Assembly: GCF_014208105.1 (NCBI RefSeq) | Contig: NZ_JACHMQ010000001.1 | Coordinates: forward strand, 5,890,001 to 5,954,000 | DNA length: 64,000 bases | Source: Actinomadura coerulea | GTDB lineage: Bacteria > Actinomycetota > Actinomycetes > Streptosporangiales > Streptosporangiaceae | Direction of reading: 5' to 3' | Shown: piece after piece, positions 33,171-41,843 of the stretch | Layout: each line of letters begins with the position of its first letter | Numbering within the stretch: position 1 is the first letter of the stretch | The notes under the pieces: generated by a model | Database searches by the model: none | The model's input: only the letters and a program-made list of their open reading frames with translations | Told to the model about the DNA's origin: nothing | Made by a program: the position numbers and the translations under genes

Positions 33171-33180
33171 GCTACCCCGT

Positions 33181-33265
33181 GGAGGATTCGCCTAGTGGCC
33201 TAGGGCGCACGCTTGGAAAGCGTGTTGGGTTCACGCCCTCACGAGTTCGAATCTCGTATCCTCCG
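33181..33265 (+). tRNA. tRNA-Ser (anticodon GGA)
   Basis: An 85-nt tRNA. Acceptor arms GGAGGAT (33181-33187) and ATCCTCC (33258-33264) pair, with discriminator G33265. The anticodon loop reads CTTGGAAAG, giving GGA. The long variable arm of class II tRNAs is present and the T loop is TTCGAAT. CCA is not encoded. Confidence 0.95.
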
Positions 33266-33291
33266 CTCGCCTCGCCAGGCGGAACACGTTG

Positions 33292-33317
33292 AGGGCGGCA
33301 CCTACAGGTGCCGCCCT
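33292..33317 (+). terminator. Terminator after tRNA-Ser(GGA)
   Basis: AGGGCGGCACCT (33292-33303) and AGGTGCCGCCCT (33306-33317) are perfect complements; the practical loop is CTACAG. It lies 26 bp after the tRNA. No further gene is seen up to 33519. Confidence 0.7.
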
Positions 33318-33518
33318 TCCGCACTTCTGGGCGCAGGCGCCTTGCTTCGGCTGAGCATCCTCCAGTCCCCACGCGCGCTGGGACCTGTGCGCCCGTGAGC
33401 GGCAACCGGACGGCCAACGGTGACAGCGGGCCGCCGTAGGAGACGAGGCCATCGCCGTACGGCGTTCGGATGCGGCCGGCGCGCGTGGTCGGCGCCGGCC
33501 GCGTCCTGTCCGGAGCTT

Positions 33519-34529
33519 CTAACCCTCTTCGTCGGCTTGCGCGGCTTCGTCGGCCACCTCCGCACGGGCTTCACGGAGCTCGTCCAGCGCGATCTCGGCC
33601 TCGATCCCGAAGTGGTGGCGGCAGGTCCAGGCTTCCAGAGGGGGGCCGCCCAGTGATCGTTGCCGCCATCGGTAGGCGCGCCGCCCTCCGGGGGTGAGCA
33701 TCAGTTCGGCGTCTCTGCGGTAGTCCTCGAAGTCGTCGAGGTCCGGGTGGGTCGAGTGGTCGCACGCCGGGACGTCGTCGCAGCGCCGCGCGGCGGCTTC
33801 GAGTGCCGTGATGATCTCGTCCAGGACCTCGACGGACTCGACCCGCTCGGAAACGGCGTAGGGAAGCAGCGCGCAGTTGGCGACCACCAGGCCCGGCAGT
33901 TCGGGCGTGTCCTCGCGCGCGGCCTCCAGCAGGGCACGGGCCTCGTCGACGAGGATCTCGTACGGGTCGCCGTGGGGGTGGTCATAGATCACGCCGGAGA
34001 GGTACTCCAGCCCCCTCCCGACACTTGCGGGGGCCCGAACAGGGACATCGTCGAAGGTGCCGGGGGACACCGCCTCGGCCGCGGCCCGCGCGAACCCGGC
34101 GACATTGCGCGGGCAGCTCCACCGGCCGGGATCGTCCAGGGGCGGACCGGCGCCCACGACTCGCAGCGCCATCTCCTCCGGGCGGAACCTCCAGTTGAGA
34201 TTTTCGACGTCGAAGTCCGTCAGATACGGGTGATCGGCGTGGTCGCAGGGCGCGCCGCCCAGCCGCTCGGCCGCCGTGCTCAGGGCCGCCGCCACGGGCG
34301 CCCCATCGGGCAGAGCCGCTCCCTCCAGACGAGCCGTCAGCGTGAGGACGCCCAGTGTCCACGCCAGGGCGTGCGGACCCTGCGGGGCGGCGTCCAGTTG
34401 GGCGGCCGCTCCCTGTATGAGGTCCGTGTACCGCTGCGAGCGGACGCCTACGGTCTCGGCCCAGGCGGTGGCGAGGGCGCGCCAGGCATCGGGCGTATCC
34501 GGAACGGCCGATGGATCGATATCGGTCAT
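33519..34529 (-). CDS. Unknown protein with a duplicated CDHxxHPxLxDF motif
   Basis: A 336-residue soluble protein. Two halves share a pattern: CDHADHPYLTDFD around residue 95 with WSCPRNVAGFA about 45 residues later, and CDHSTHPDLDDFEDY around residue 255 with WTCRHHFGIEAEIALDEL later. The Cys/His spacing suggests metal binding or a structural site in each half, an internal duplication. No known family comes to mind. It is followed on the same strand by the Lrp-like gene's end region only as a neighbour; no operon is evident. Confidence 0.65.
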   Translation of the reverse strand: MTDIDPSAVPDTPDAWRALATAWAETVGVRSQRYTDLIQGAAAQLDAAPQGPHALAWTLGVLTLTARLEGAALPDGAPVAAALSTAAERLGGAPCDHADHPYLTDFDVENLNWRFRPEEMALRVVGAGPPLDDPGRWSCPRNVAGFARAAAEAVSPGTFDDVPVRAPASVGRGLEYLSGVIYDHPHGDPYEILVDEARALLEAAREDTPELPGLVVANCALLPYAVSERVESVEVLDEIITALEAAARRCDDVPACDHSTHPDLDDFEDYRRDAELMLTPGGRRAYRWRQRSLGGPPLEAWTCRHHFGIEAEIALDELREARAEVADEAAQADEEG

Positions 34530-34588
34530 GCCGTTCCGACGAAAAGACGATCACACTGGTTCCGGCCTGGACTTCGGGGAGGGCGGGG

Positions 34589-35041
34589 TCACTGGCCCAG
34601 GGGGGAGACGGGGCGTTCGAAGAACGTCTCCAGGACGACCGTCGCCTTCGTCCCGCTGACGCCCTGGATGTCGTAGAGCCGCCGCAGGACGTCCTGGAGC
34701 CGCGCGGTCGTCGACGTCCGCACTTTGACGAGCACGGACGCGCTGCCCGCGACGACGTGGGCCTCCTGCACCTCCGGTATGGCGGCGAACTCGGCGGCCC
34801 GGTCGCCCATCCAGACCGAGGAGTCGATCAGGGCGAAGGCCAGCACGCCCTGGCCGAGCGCGGCCGGCTCCACGTCCACGCTGGTCCGCCGGATGACGCC
34901 CCGCTCGCGCATCTTCCGGACCCGCTCGTGGACGGCCCCGGCCGACAGGCCCACCGCCGTGCCGAGCGCCGCGTAGGAGCGGGTGGCGTCCTGCTGGAGG
35001 AGTTCCAGCAGCTGACGATCGATGTCATCCACGTTCCTCAC
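34589..35041 (-). CDS. Lrp/AsnC-family transcriptional regulator
   Basis: A 150-residue regulator. The HTH is near the N-terminus (IDRQLLELLQQDATRSYAALGTAV, SAGAVHERVRKMRERGVI), followed by the RAM/ligand domain (EVQEAHVVAGSASVLVKVRT). Length is typical. Two in-frame GTG starts (35041, 35032) are possible. These proteins sense amino acids and often act on a nearby transporter or enzyme; no clear partner is next to it. Confidence 0.85.
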   Translation of the reverse strand: MRNVDDIDRQLLELLQQDATRSYAALGTAVGLSAGAVHERVRKMRERGVIRRTSVDVEPAALGQGVLAFALIDSSVWMGDRAAEFAAIPEVQEAHVVAGSASVLVKVRTSTTARLQDVLRRLYDIQGVSGTKATVVLETFFERPVSPLGQ

Positions 35042-35264
35042 AGGATGACTGTATCGCGTACGATCATCCCGAAGTTGGACTGAATAATCTTCAGTGTTAT
35101 TGGCATGACGCGAGACATTGCCCAGGTAAGCGGCCAACGGGTTGGACGAGATTCTGGACGATCGCTTCCGCGCCGGACGCCGCGCCGAAAACTCCGAGTG
35201 ATCGGGAACCGACGCGACCCGGCGCTGCCGCCTCGCCTCGCCGCCGCATCCGACATGACGCACC

Positions 35265-35339
35265 TGCTTCAGTTTCGAAGTTCTTGCTTCAATTTCGAAG
35301 CACTGCTACGCTGACGCATGTGCTTCGGTTTCGAAGCAC
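35265..35339. promoter_or_regulatory. Triple inverted-repeat operator array
   Basis: Three related palindromes with core TTTCGAAG: TGCTTCAGTTTCGAAGTT (35265-35282), TGCTTCAATTTCGAAGCA (35285-35302) and a longer near-perfect copy with arms GTGCTTCG/CGAAGCAC (35320-35339). The first two are 20 bp apart, on the same helix face. The last ends 27 bp before the oxidoreductase ATG. They look like sites for a dimeric repressor that is not encoded next door. Confidence 0.7.
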
Positions 35340-35366
35340 ATGCTCATCGGAAGTGAGGCGTCCCAA

Positions 35367-36311
35367 ATGAAGGCAGTGCGATTCCACGAGTACGGCGAGC
35401 CCGACGTCCTCCACTACGAGGACGTCGACCTGCCGGAGCCCGGCCCCGGGCAGGTGCGGGTGCGCGTCGCCGCGACGTCGTTCAACGGCGTCGACGGCAA
35501 CATCCGCGCGGGGTTCATGCAGGGCCCGATGCCCCTGACGTTGCCGCACATTCCCGGCCTGGACGTCGCGGGAACGATCGACGCGCTCGGTGAGGGCGTC
35601 GGCGGACGTGAGATCGGCGACCGGGTCGTCGGTTTCCTGCCGTTCGTCGACGACGGCGCCTCGGCGGAGTACGTCCTCGCGCCCGCCGAGAGCCTGGCGC
35701 CGGCTCCGGAGGGCATCCCGCTCGCCGACGCCGCGGCGCTGCCCCTGGTCGGCCTCACCGCGTGGCAGGCGCTCTTCGACCACGCCGGGCTGAAGGCCGG
35801 GCAGCGGATCCTGATCAGCGGCGGCGGCGGAGCCGTGGGCGGCTACGCGGTGCAGCTGGCCAAGGCCGCCGGCGCGCACGTGATCGCCACCGGCAGCCCC
35901 CGCAGCGTCGAGCAGGTGAAGGCCGCGGGCGCCGACGAGGTCATCGATCACACCGCGACCGAGGTGACCACCGCGGTGACCGGGCCGGTCGACGTCCTGC
36001 TCAATCTCGCGCCGATCGATCCCGCCGAGTACGCGGCGCTGGCCGGCCTGGTCCGCGACGGCGGCGTCGTGGTCGGCACGACCGTGTGGATGCCCGCCCC
36101 GGCCGACGAGGAACGCGGCGTGCGAGCCGTCGACGTCTACGTCCGCAGCGACGCCGGGCAGCTGGCGGAACTCGTGGCGCGCGTGGACCGCGGCGCGCTG
36201 ACCGTCGACGTCTCCGAGCGCGTCCCGCTGGCGGACCTGGCGTCGGTCCACGCCCGGGCGGCCGCGGGGGCTCTCCCGGGCAAGGTCATCGTCCTGCCGG
36301 CCACCGCCTGA
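35367..36311 (+). CDS. NADP-dependent zinc-free quinone oxidoreductase-like protein
   Basis: A 314-residue MDR-superfamily enzyme. It opens MKAVRFHEYGEPDVLHYEDV and has the GroES-like domain (VRVAATSFNGVDGNIRAG) and a Rossmann domain (ILISGGGGAVGGYAVQLAK) for NADP(H). The catalytic zinc cysteine pattern is absent, as in quinone reductases. The substrate is unknown. It is probably controlled through the triple operator directly upstream. Confidence 0.85.
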   Translation: MKAVRFHEYGEPDVLHYEDVDLPEPGPGQVRVRVAATSFNGVDGNIRAGFMQGPMPLTLPHIPGLDVAGTIDALGEGVGGREIGDRVVGFLPFVDDGASAEYVLAPAESLAPAPEGIPLADAAALPLVGLTAWQALFDHAGLKAGQRILISGGGGAVGGYAVQLAKAAGAHVIATGSPRSVEQVKAAGADEVIDHTATEVTTAVTGPVDVLLNLAPIDPAEYAALAGLVRDGGVVVGTTVWMPAPADEERGVRAVDVYVRSDAGQLAELVARVDRGALTVDVSERVPLADLASVHARAAAGALPGKVIVLPATA

Positions 36312-36394
36312 CCCGCCCTGGGTGCTGGAGCGGCACCGAAGTCGGCGGCGACCGCCGCCCGGCTCACGAAGATCACGGTGATTAGGCTGCGATC

Positions 36395-36650
36395 ATGGAC
36401 TTCGACCTCACCACGGGGACGACGGCCGGCATCGAGTCGCTGGGACCGTTGTGGCCGGCGGTGCTCGAACACCATCGCCGCGTGGTCGGCGAGCGGTGGC
36501 CGGTGCGCGGCGCCGCCGACTCCGGGGAGCAGTGCCGCGCGCAGTACCGGGCCTGGCTGTCGGAAGGCCCATCACGACGCGGTGCGGCTGTACGAGCGCA
36601 AGGGCTTCGGCTCGTGGAGCCGCGAGCTCCTCGCCCGCGTGGACGACTGA
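36395..36650 (+). pseudogene. GNAT acetyltransferase pseudogene (internal deletion)
   Basis: The 5' part (from 36395) encodes a GNAT-like N-terminus (MDFDLTTGTTAGIESLGPLW ... RWPVRG). From about 36560 the sense frame shifts and reads HHDAVRLYERKGFGSWSRELLARVDD, the typical GNAT C-terminus (LYERxGF). The acetyl-CoA-binding core in between is missing. Deletion plus frameshift, so no active enzyme is made. Confidence 0.6.
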
Positions 36651-36699
36651 CCGGCACACGGCCAAGAACTGAGCACCTCTCGAACGCTTGGAGAAGGAC

Positions 36700-37089
36700 A
36701 TGACCGTCGACCGTGAACTCGTCGAGGCGGCCGCGCGTGTGGCCGCCGAGCACAGCCGCGGGGACGAGCACACGGTCGCGGCCGCCGCCCGCGCGCGGGA
36801 CGGGCGGATCGTCACCGCGATGAACGTCCACCACTTCACCGGCGGCCCGTGCGCGGAGCTGGCCGTGATGGGCGCGGCCGCCGCCCAGGGCGCCCACGAT
36901 CTGGACATGGTCGTCGCGGTGGGGGGCGGCGAGCGCGGGGTGATGTCCCCCTGCGGACGGTGCCGGCAGGTGCTCTTCGACTACTTCCCGTCCATACGCG
37001 TCATCGTCGACATGGGAGGAACGCTGCGCTCCGTGCCCGTGACCGAGTTGCTTCCGGGTGCCTACATCTGGTCTGACCACCAGTCGTGA
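36700..37089 (+). CDS. Cytidine deaminase-family protein
   Basis: A 129-residue protein, ATG at 36700 after GGAGAAGG. Zinc motifs are GPCAEL and PCGRCRQ, the cytidine/blasticidin-S deaminase pattern (C-A-E ... P-C-x-x-C). Length and motif spacing fit small homotetrameric cytidine deaminases or blasticidin-type deaminases. The reaction is hydrolytic deamination of a cytosine nucleoside or analogue; which one is undecided. Confidence 0.85.
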   Translation: MTVDRELVEAAARVAAEHSRGDEHTVAAAARARDGRIVTAMNVHHFTGGPCAELAVMGAAAAQGAHDLDMVVAVGGGERGVMSPCGRCRQVLFDYFPSIRVIVDMGGTLRSVPVTELLPGAYIWSDHQS

Positions 37090-37228
37090 GCGGCCACACC
37101 ACCCCGCCCGGTATTTAGTCACCGGCGGGCTGAGCTGCGGGGTAACTGGTTTACCGGACGCGGAAAGCAGAGTGACGCATGTTGTTGCGCGCCTTCTCCG
37201 CGCACCGGCGAGCCCTTAGACTCGAAGT

Positions 37229-37537
37229 GTGATCTTTAAGGCGGTGGGTGAAGGAAGGCCCTATCCGGAGCACGGTTTCTCGTCCCGGGACTGGGCCAAG
37301 ATCCCCCCTCGCCAGGTCCGCCTCGACCAGCTCGTCAGCACCAAGCGGGAGATGGATCTCCAGTCGCTGCTGTCGAAGGACTCCACGTTCTACGGTGACC
37401 TGTTCCCCCACGTGGTCCAGTGGCAGGGCGAGCTCTACCTGGAGGACGGCCTGCACCGGGCGCTCCGGGCGGCGCTGCACCAGCGGCTCGTCCTGCACGC
37501 GCGCGTCCTCGACCTGGACGCCGTCGACATGTCCTGA
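37229..37537 (+). CDS. Conserved actinobacterial protein of ParB-like pattern
   Basis: A 102-residue protein with GTG start. The pattern IPPRQVRLDQLVSTK followed by YLEDGLHRALRAALHQRLVLHARVL resembles the ParB/sulfiredoxin-like nuclease fold in miniature (a DGxHR-type motif). It is a typical conserved single gene of actinomycetes; the function is not known to me. Its stop abuts the stop of the convergent transporter. Confidence 0.7.
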   Translation: MIFKAVGEGRPYPEHGFSSRDWAKIPPRQVRLDQLVSTKREMDLQSLLSKDSTFYGDLFPHVVQWQGELYLEDGLHRALRAALHQRLVLHARVLDLDAVDMS

Positions 37538-38791
37538 TCAGTGGGTGCGGGCGGGCTCCGGCGCCGGGAGGGCCTTCGGCTCCACCAGCGGCGCCGCCGG
37601 CCGGGCCGGGTGGACGAACCCGGGCCGCGCGGCCAGCAGCCCGACCACGACCTCCGGCACCACCAGGACGAGCAGCAGGCTCACTGGCACGTTCCAGCCG
37701 CCCGTGGCGTCGTGCAGGACGCCGACCGCGAGCGGGCCGGCGGCGGCGAGGAGGTAGCCGCCCGTCTGCGCCATCCCCGACAGGCCCGCGGCCGTCGCCG
37801 GGTTCGGCGAGCGGAGGCTGAGCAGCGTGAAGGCCAGCGGGAACGCGCTGCCGGTGCCGATGCCGAGGATCACGACCCACGTCCATCCGGCGGACGGGGC
37901 GAGCAGCAGCCCGACCAGGCCGACGACCATCGTGGCCGCGACGGCGACGACGAGGGGGCGCTGGTCGCGCAGGCGGGCGGCGAACACCGGCACGAGGAAG
38001 CCCAGCGGGATTCCGACGATCATCATGGTGGAGACCATCATCCCGGCGGTGGCGGCCGGGTGGCCGGCGTCCCGCATGATCTCCGGAAGCCACGACAGGA
38101 GCACGTAGAACATCAGCGACGCCAGGCCCATGAACGCGGCGACGGACCAGGCGGTCGGGGAGCGCAGCAGCGATCCCCCGGCGCGCGGGGCGGTGACGGG
38201 CGGCGTCGGGGCGCGGCGGCCGCGCAGGGCGAGCGGACCCCACACGAGCGCGGCGACCAGCGACGGGACGGCCCAGACGGCGAGCGCGAGCCGCCAGCCG
38301 CCCGCCTCCTCCAGCGGCACCGCGAGCCCGGCGGCGACCGCGCCGCTGGCCGCCATCAGCATCATCGCGAGGCCGGTCAGCGAGCCCAGGCGGGACGGGA
38401 ACGCGCGCTTGATCACAGCCGGCATGAGGACGTTGCCCATCGCGATCCCCGCCCCGGCCAGGACCGTTCCAACGAACAGCGAGACCGGGGACTGCACGAC
38501 CCGCAGCACGATCCCCGCCGTGATCATGACGAGGGAGCCGGCGATCGCGGTCTCGGTGCCGAACCGGCGCGCGACGACCGGCGCGGCGGCCGCGAACACT
38601 CCCAGGCACAGCACCGGCAGCGTGGTGAGGACGCCGGTCTCCGCGCCCGACAGCCCGAACGCGTCCCTGAGGTCGCCGAGCACCGGCGAGATCCCGGTGA
38701 TCGCGGCACGCAGGTTGATCGTCAGCAGCACCAGGCCGACGAGCGACCACACGGCCGCGGCCCGGGAACCCGGAGTCGTAGAGCTGTTCAT
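37538..38791 (-). CDS. MFS transporter, CynX/NimT-like
   Basis: A 417-residue, 12-span membrane transporter. It carries INLRAAITGISPVLGDLRD at TM1 and LTTLPVLCLGVFAAAAPV, the CynX/NimT pattern, with ARRFGTETA as the loop 2-3 basic motif. Relatives export or import cyanate, 2-nitroimidazole and other small anions; the substrate is not known here. A FadR-type regulator lies upstream on the same strand, a frequent pairing. Confidence 0.85.
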   Translation of the reverse strand: MNSSTTPGSRAAAVWSLVGLVLLTINLRAAITGISPVLGDLRDAFGLSGAETGVLTTLPVLCLGVFAAAAPVVARRFGTETAIAGSLVMITAGIVLRVVQSPVSLFVGTVLAGAGIAMGNVLMPAVIKRAFPSRLGSLTGLAMMLMAASGAVAAGLAVPLEEAGGWRLALAVWAVPSLVAALVWGPLALRGRRAPTPPVTAPRAGGSLLRSPTAWSVAAFMGLASLMFYVLLSWLPEIMRDAGHPAATAGMMVSTMMIVGIPLGFLVPVFAARLRDQRPLVVAVAATMVVGLVGLLLAPSAGWTWVVILGIGTGSAFPLAFTLLSLRSPNPATAAGLSGMAQTGGYLLAAAGPLAVGVLHDATGGWNVPVSLLLVLVVPEVVVGLLAARPGFVHPARPAAPLVEPKALPAPEPARTH

Positions 38792-38956
38792 GTCACCTTC
38801 GCTGTTCTTCGGTCGCTTCGAGCGCAGGGTCTACTGCGTCAAGCCGGTTCTTCCGCGTTCCGGTGCCGATGTCCCGCCTGTCGCCGGGCACCACGACGGC
38901 CGCCCATGGGGTGGCGGGTCACGCCCCCGGCCATGGTGCTGGCTCGCGCTCCCGCG

Positions 38957-39655
38957 CTAGGTCTCCTGCGGAGCCGTTCCGGACGGGGGGACGGTCGAGG
39001 CGAGGATCTGGTCGAGACACGCGTGGGTCGCCCGGGTGGCGGCGTCGGCGTCCCCCGCCTCGATGGCCGCGGCGATGGGGCCGTGCGGGACGTCGGCGTG
39101 TTCGAGCAGGCTCCCGGCCGCGCCGATGCTGGCCCGGAGCGCCGCGCTGAAGTCGCGGTACAGCTCCGTCAGGACGCGGTTGTGGGTGGCCTCGACCACG
39201 GAGGTGTGGAATTCGAGGTCGGCCTCGACGAACGCGGAGTGCTCGCCCGCCGCCCATGCCGCGTCCCGGCGGGCGAGCGCGACCGCGATGGCGGCGATGT
39301 CGGCGTCCGTGCGCCGGGTGGCGGCGAGCCTGGCCGCCTCCACCTCGAACCCCCGCCGGACCTCGAGGATCTCGACGAGTTCCGCGGTCTCCAGCCGCCG
39401 CCTGACGGCGCCGGACAGCTCGCTCGTGGCGCGCACGTACGTCCCGTCGCCCTGGCGGCTCTCCAGGAGCCCCGCGTGGGTCAGCGCTCGCACCGCCTCC
39501 CGGACGGTGTTGCGCCCGACCCCGAGCGTCTCCGACAGCACCGGCTCCGGCGGGATCTTGGCGCCCACCGGCCATCCGCCGCCGGTGATCTCGCCTCTGA
39601 GCTGGTCGATCACCTGGTCGACGAGCGACGACCGCCGTGCCGTCCGCAGAGTCAC
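38957..39655 (-). CDS. FadR-subfamily GntR regulator
   Basis: A 232-residue regulator with an N-terminal winged helix (VIDQLRGEITGGGWPVGAKI, GVGRNTVREAVRALTHAGL) and a C-terminal helical FCD domain (ADLEFHTSVVEATHN). Spacing and type fit control of the CynX-like transporter downstream. A candidate operator lies just upstream of its start. Confidence 0.85.
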   Translation of the reverse strand: MTLRTARRSSLVDQVIDQLRGEITGGGWPVGAKIPPEPVLSETLGVGRNTVREAVRALTHAGLLESRQGDGTYVRATSELSGAVRRRLETAELVEILEVRRGFEVEAARLAATRRTDADIAAIAVALARRDAAWAAGEHSAFVEADLEFHTSVVEATHNRVLTELYRDFSAALRASIGAAGSLLEHADVPHGPIAAAIEAGDADAATRATHACLDQILASTVPPSGTAPQET

Positions 39656-39682
39656 CCGAACCTCCAGTCAACCAGTCATCCC

Positions 39683-39702
39683 ATGTCTGAATCATACGAC
39701 AT
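39683..39702. promoter_or_regulatory. Candidate FadR-type operator
   Basis: An imperfect palindrome with outer arms ATGTC and GACAT (39683-39702) enclosing GTATGAT-like sequence on the minus strand, 28 bp upstream of the FadR-type gene. GntR/FadR proteins bind short palindromes of the GTATGAC type. Offered as a candidate only. Confidence 0.4.
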
Positions 39703-39876
39703 CCATGACCCGTGCTTTATTCCACCCCACCGCCGTCCGGTTCGCGGAGACGTCCGAGCAGCGCCGGTCCCGGGGGCATGGCGTCAGCGCGGCGAACGAA
39801 GCGACGGCACGCCCCGATCGCAAGGCGAGGCGGCGCGCGTCTACCGAGCCGCCTCGCCTTCCCGCAGGCGAGCGGT

Positions 39877-41319
39877 CTAGTGGGGGGCGGTCAAGGGAAC
39901 GCGGTTGAAGACCGACAGACCGGCCGCCTCAAGGGCCTGGCGGTAAGCGGTGGCGGCGCTTTCGGGGGACTCGATGAGTTCGTAGAGTTCGCCGAGTTCC
40001 CTGTAGAGGTGCGCCGCCGGACGTCCCTCGGGGAGGGTCGCCAGTTGCTCCGAGGCCGCGCGAAGGACGACTTGGGCCGCGTTGGTGTTCCCCTGGGCCA
40101 CCCGTGCGCGGGCCAGGACCAGGCGGGCCAGAACAGTCTTCTGGGTGCGCACGCCCAGCTCGTCGGCGGGCTGGGGCGTCATGGTGCGTCCGCTCGTGGG
40201 GGCGGAGAGGGCCATGCCGGTGTCGAGGAACTGTTCGAGCGCGGCGATCGCCTCGTCCAGGTCTCCGACGAGGACGAGCGCGCGGGCCTTGGCGATGGTG
40301 CACTCGGTGGATTCGGCGTCGTCCAGGCCGGTCGCGTCCTGGAGGAGGGCGAGCGCCTCCCGGGCCGCTTCGCGGGTCCCTTCCTGACGCGGGCGTTCGA
40401 ACCCGTACTCCCCGGAGGGCACCGCACCGGGCCGCGCGGCGGCGGAGAACGGCTCGACGCCCCTGAGCAGCGCCTTCGCCCCGGCGAGGGCGAGGCGCGC
40501 GTGGGCCTGCACGGGGGTCGTGTCCGTGCGCGCGGCAAGGGCCTGATCGGCGAAGTACAGGGAGTCGCCCACCGCTCCCTCCTCCAGCGCGCGCATGCTC
40601 GCCCGCTGGTAGTGGACGCCCAGCGGCTCGGTGTCCTCGGAGCCGACCGGATGCAGGAGGCGCCGCCCGAGTTCGTGGGCGCGGACGGGGTCGGAGCGAT
40701 CCACATAGGCGAGCAGCAGGATGCGCCCGGCCTCGGTGTACTCGTGGCCGGCGTGGAGGCCGAGCCGCTCCAGCCGTTCGAGGGCGCGCTCGCCCAGCGC
40801 CACGGCCTGCCCCAGGTCGCCGACGGTGTGGTACGACCGGGCCAGCGCGATCACCGGGGGCAGCCAGCTCCCCCGGCCCGGGTCGCGTTCGGCCTGCTCG
40901 CGCAGCTCCTCGAACAGCTCGATCGCGCGGTCGGTGCGGCCCAGTTCCTCAAGGGCGCGGGCGCGGCCCAGCCGGGCGCGGCCCGTGAGGTCGGGATCGT
41001 CACTGCGGGCGATCACCTCGTCGAACCCGGCCTCGGCCGTGGCGGGGTCGCCGCGCAGCAGCGCCAGATGGGCGTGCCGCTCGCGCACCTCGAGGTGGGC
41101 GCGCTGCTCCGGCTCGACGCCCTCGGCGAGGTACTCGGGGGTGCAGCCGAGACGCTCGGCCAGCATGCGCAGGACGGTCGGCGTCGGCGTGCGCTTGCCC
41201 GACTCGATCAAGGAGATGTAGCTGTCGGAAAGGTCGTGACCGGCGAGCTGTGCCTGCGACAAGCGTCTGGTCAGCCGCAGGTTGCGGACACGTTCGCCGA
41301 CATTGCCTGGACCCGGCAT
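39877..41319 (-). CDS. XRE-family regulator with TPR-like repeats
   Basis: A 480-residue protein. Residues about 8-62 are an XRE HTH (VRNLRLTRRLSQAQLAGHDL, SDSYISLIESGKRTPTPTVL). The rest is helical repeats of TPR type (AHLALLRGDPATAEAGFDEVI, ARALEELGRTDRAIELFEELR, ALARSYHTVGDLGQAVALGERAL). This architecture occurs in peptide- or metabolite-sensing regulators. It is a single-gene unit; the target is unknown. Confidence 0.85.
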   Translation of the reverse strand: MPGPGNVGERVRNLRLTRRLSQAQLAGHDLSDSYISLIESGKRTPTPTVLRMLAERLGCTPEYLAEGVEPEQRAHLEVRERHAHLALLRGDPATAEAGFDEVIARSDDPDLTGRARLGRARALEELGRTDRAIELFEELREQAERDPGRGSWLPPVIALARSYHTVGDLGQAVALGERALERLERLGLHAGHEYTEAGRILLLAYVDRSDPVRAHELGRRLLHPVGSEDTEPLGVHYQRASMRALEEGAVGDSLYFADQALAARTDTTPVQAHARLALAGAKALLRGVEPFSAAARPGAVPSGEYGFERPRQEGTREAAREALALLQDATGLDDAESTECTIAKARALVLVGDLDEAIAALEQFLDTGMALSAPTSGRTMTPQPADELGVRTQKTVLARLVLARARVAQGNTNAAQVVLRAASEQLATLPEGRPAAHLYRELGELYELIESPESAATAYRQALEAAGLSVFNRVPLTAPH

Positions 41320-41843
41320 GTGGACTCACTTAGCGGAAGTAAACAGGCGGCTGGGGTGCCGACATGATTGCACATTGCGGGTTATCACACATCGAGAGCA
41401 AGGAAGCGACAGGAGAAGAGACCGGCCGGCAGGCCCGTGCGCACGGCGCCTCGGCGGGATTCGCCGGTTCGCGCCGGCGGGCCCTCCCGTCGATCGCGAC
41501 GTCTGTCATTCGCCGACGGTATCCGACCGTCCGGGCAAGATCGCAGGGACCGCCGATATTGATCAGCCTCCCTCGCATTCCGGCCAGTACCGGACGGTCG
41601 GCCCCGCGTTCGGCGAGGTTGGGACCGCTCCCAGTGGTTCCGGCCGATGCCGGACGGCGCCGGCCCGCCCGACCTGAGCACCGCCGTGCACCGGCTTCCG
41701 GCCGCGCGGTCGCTGACGTGTTCCGGGAGCGTCGGGCCGCCCTGCATCGTCTCAGATCACCGCGAGGGCCTCGTCGTCCCCCTGCGGAAACGAGAAAGCC
41801 GGGCACGAGGTGCCCGGCTTTCCTCGTCGGCGACGGTGCGGAG
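41320..41843. other. Gene-free 520-bp stretch
   Basis: I see no supported gene here. The part near 41330-41400 is comparatively AT-rich and should carry the promoter of the XRE-TPR gene. The middle contains GC-rich, repetitive CCGGNNNNNCCGG-like words without a clear design. The end holds the terminator of the PH-domain gene (listed separately). Confidence 0.6.
41794..41822 (-). terminator. Strong terminator after the PH-domain gene
   Basis: GAAAGCCGGGCAC (41794-41806) and GTGCCCGGCTTTC (41810-41822) form a perfect 13-bp stem with a 3-nt loop. On the minus strand it follows the PH-domain gene by about 21 nt and ends in TTTC. Confidence 0.85.

Noticed and set aside
33181..33265. tRNA-Ser(GGA) as an integration site
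   Set aside because: No integrase and no direct repeat of the tRNA 3' end was seen nearby, so there is no evidence for an integrated element.
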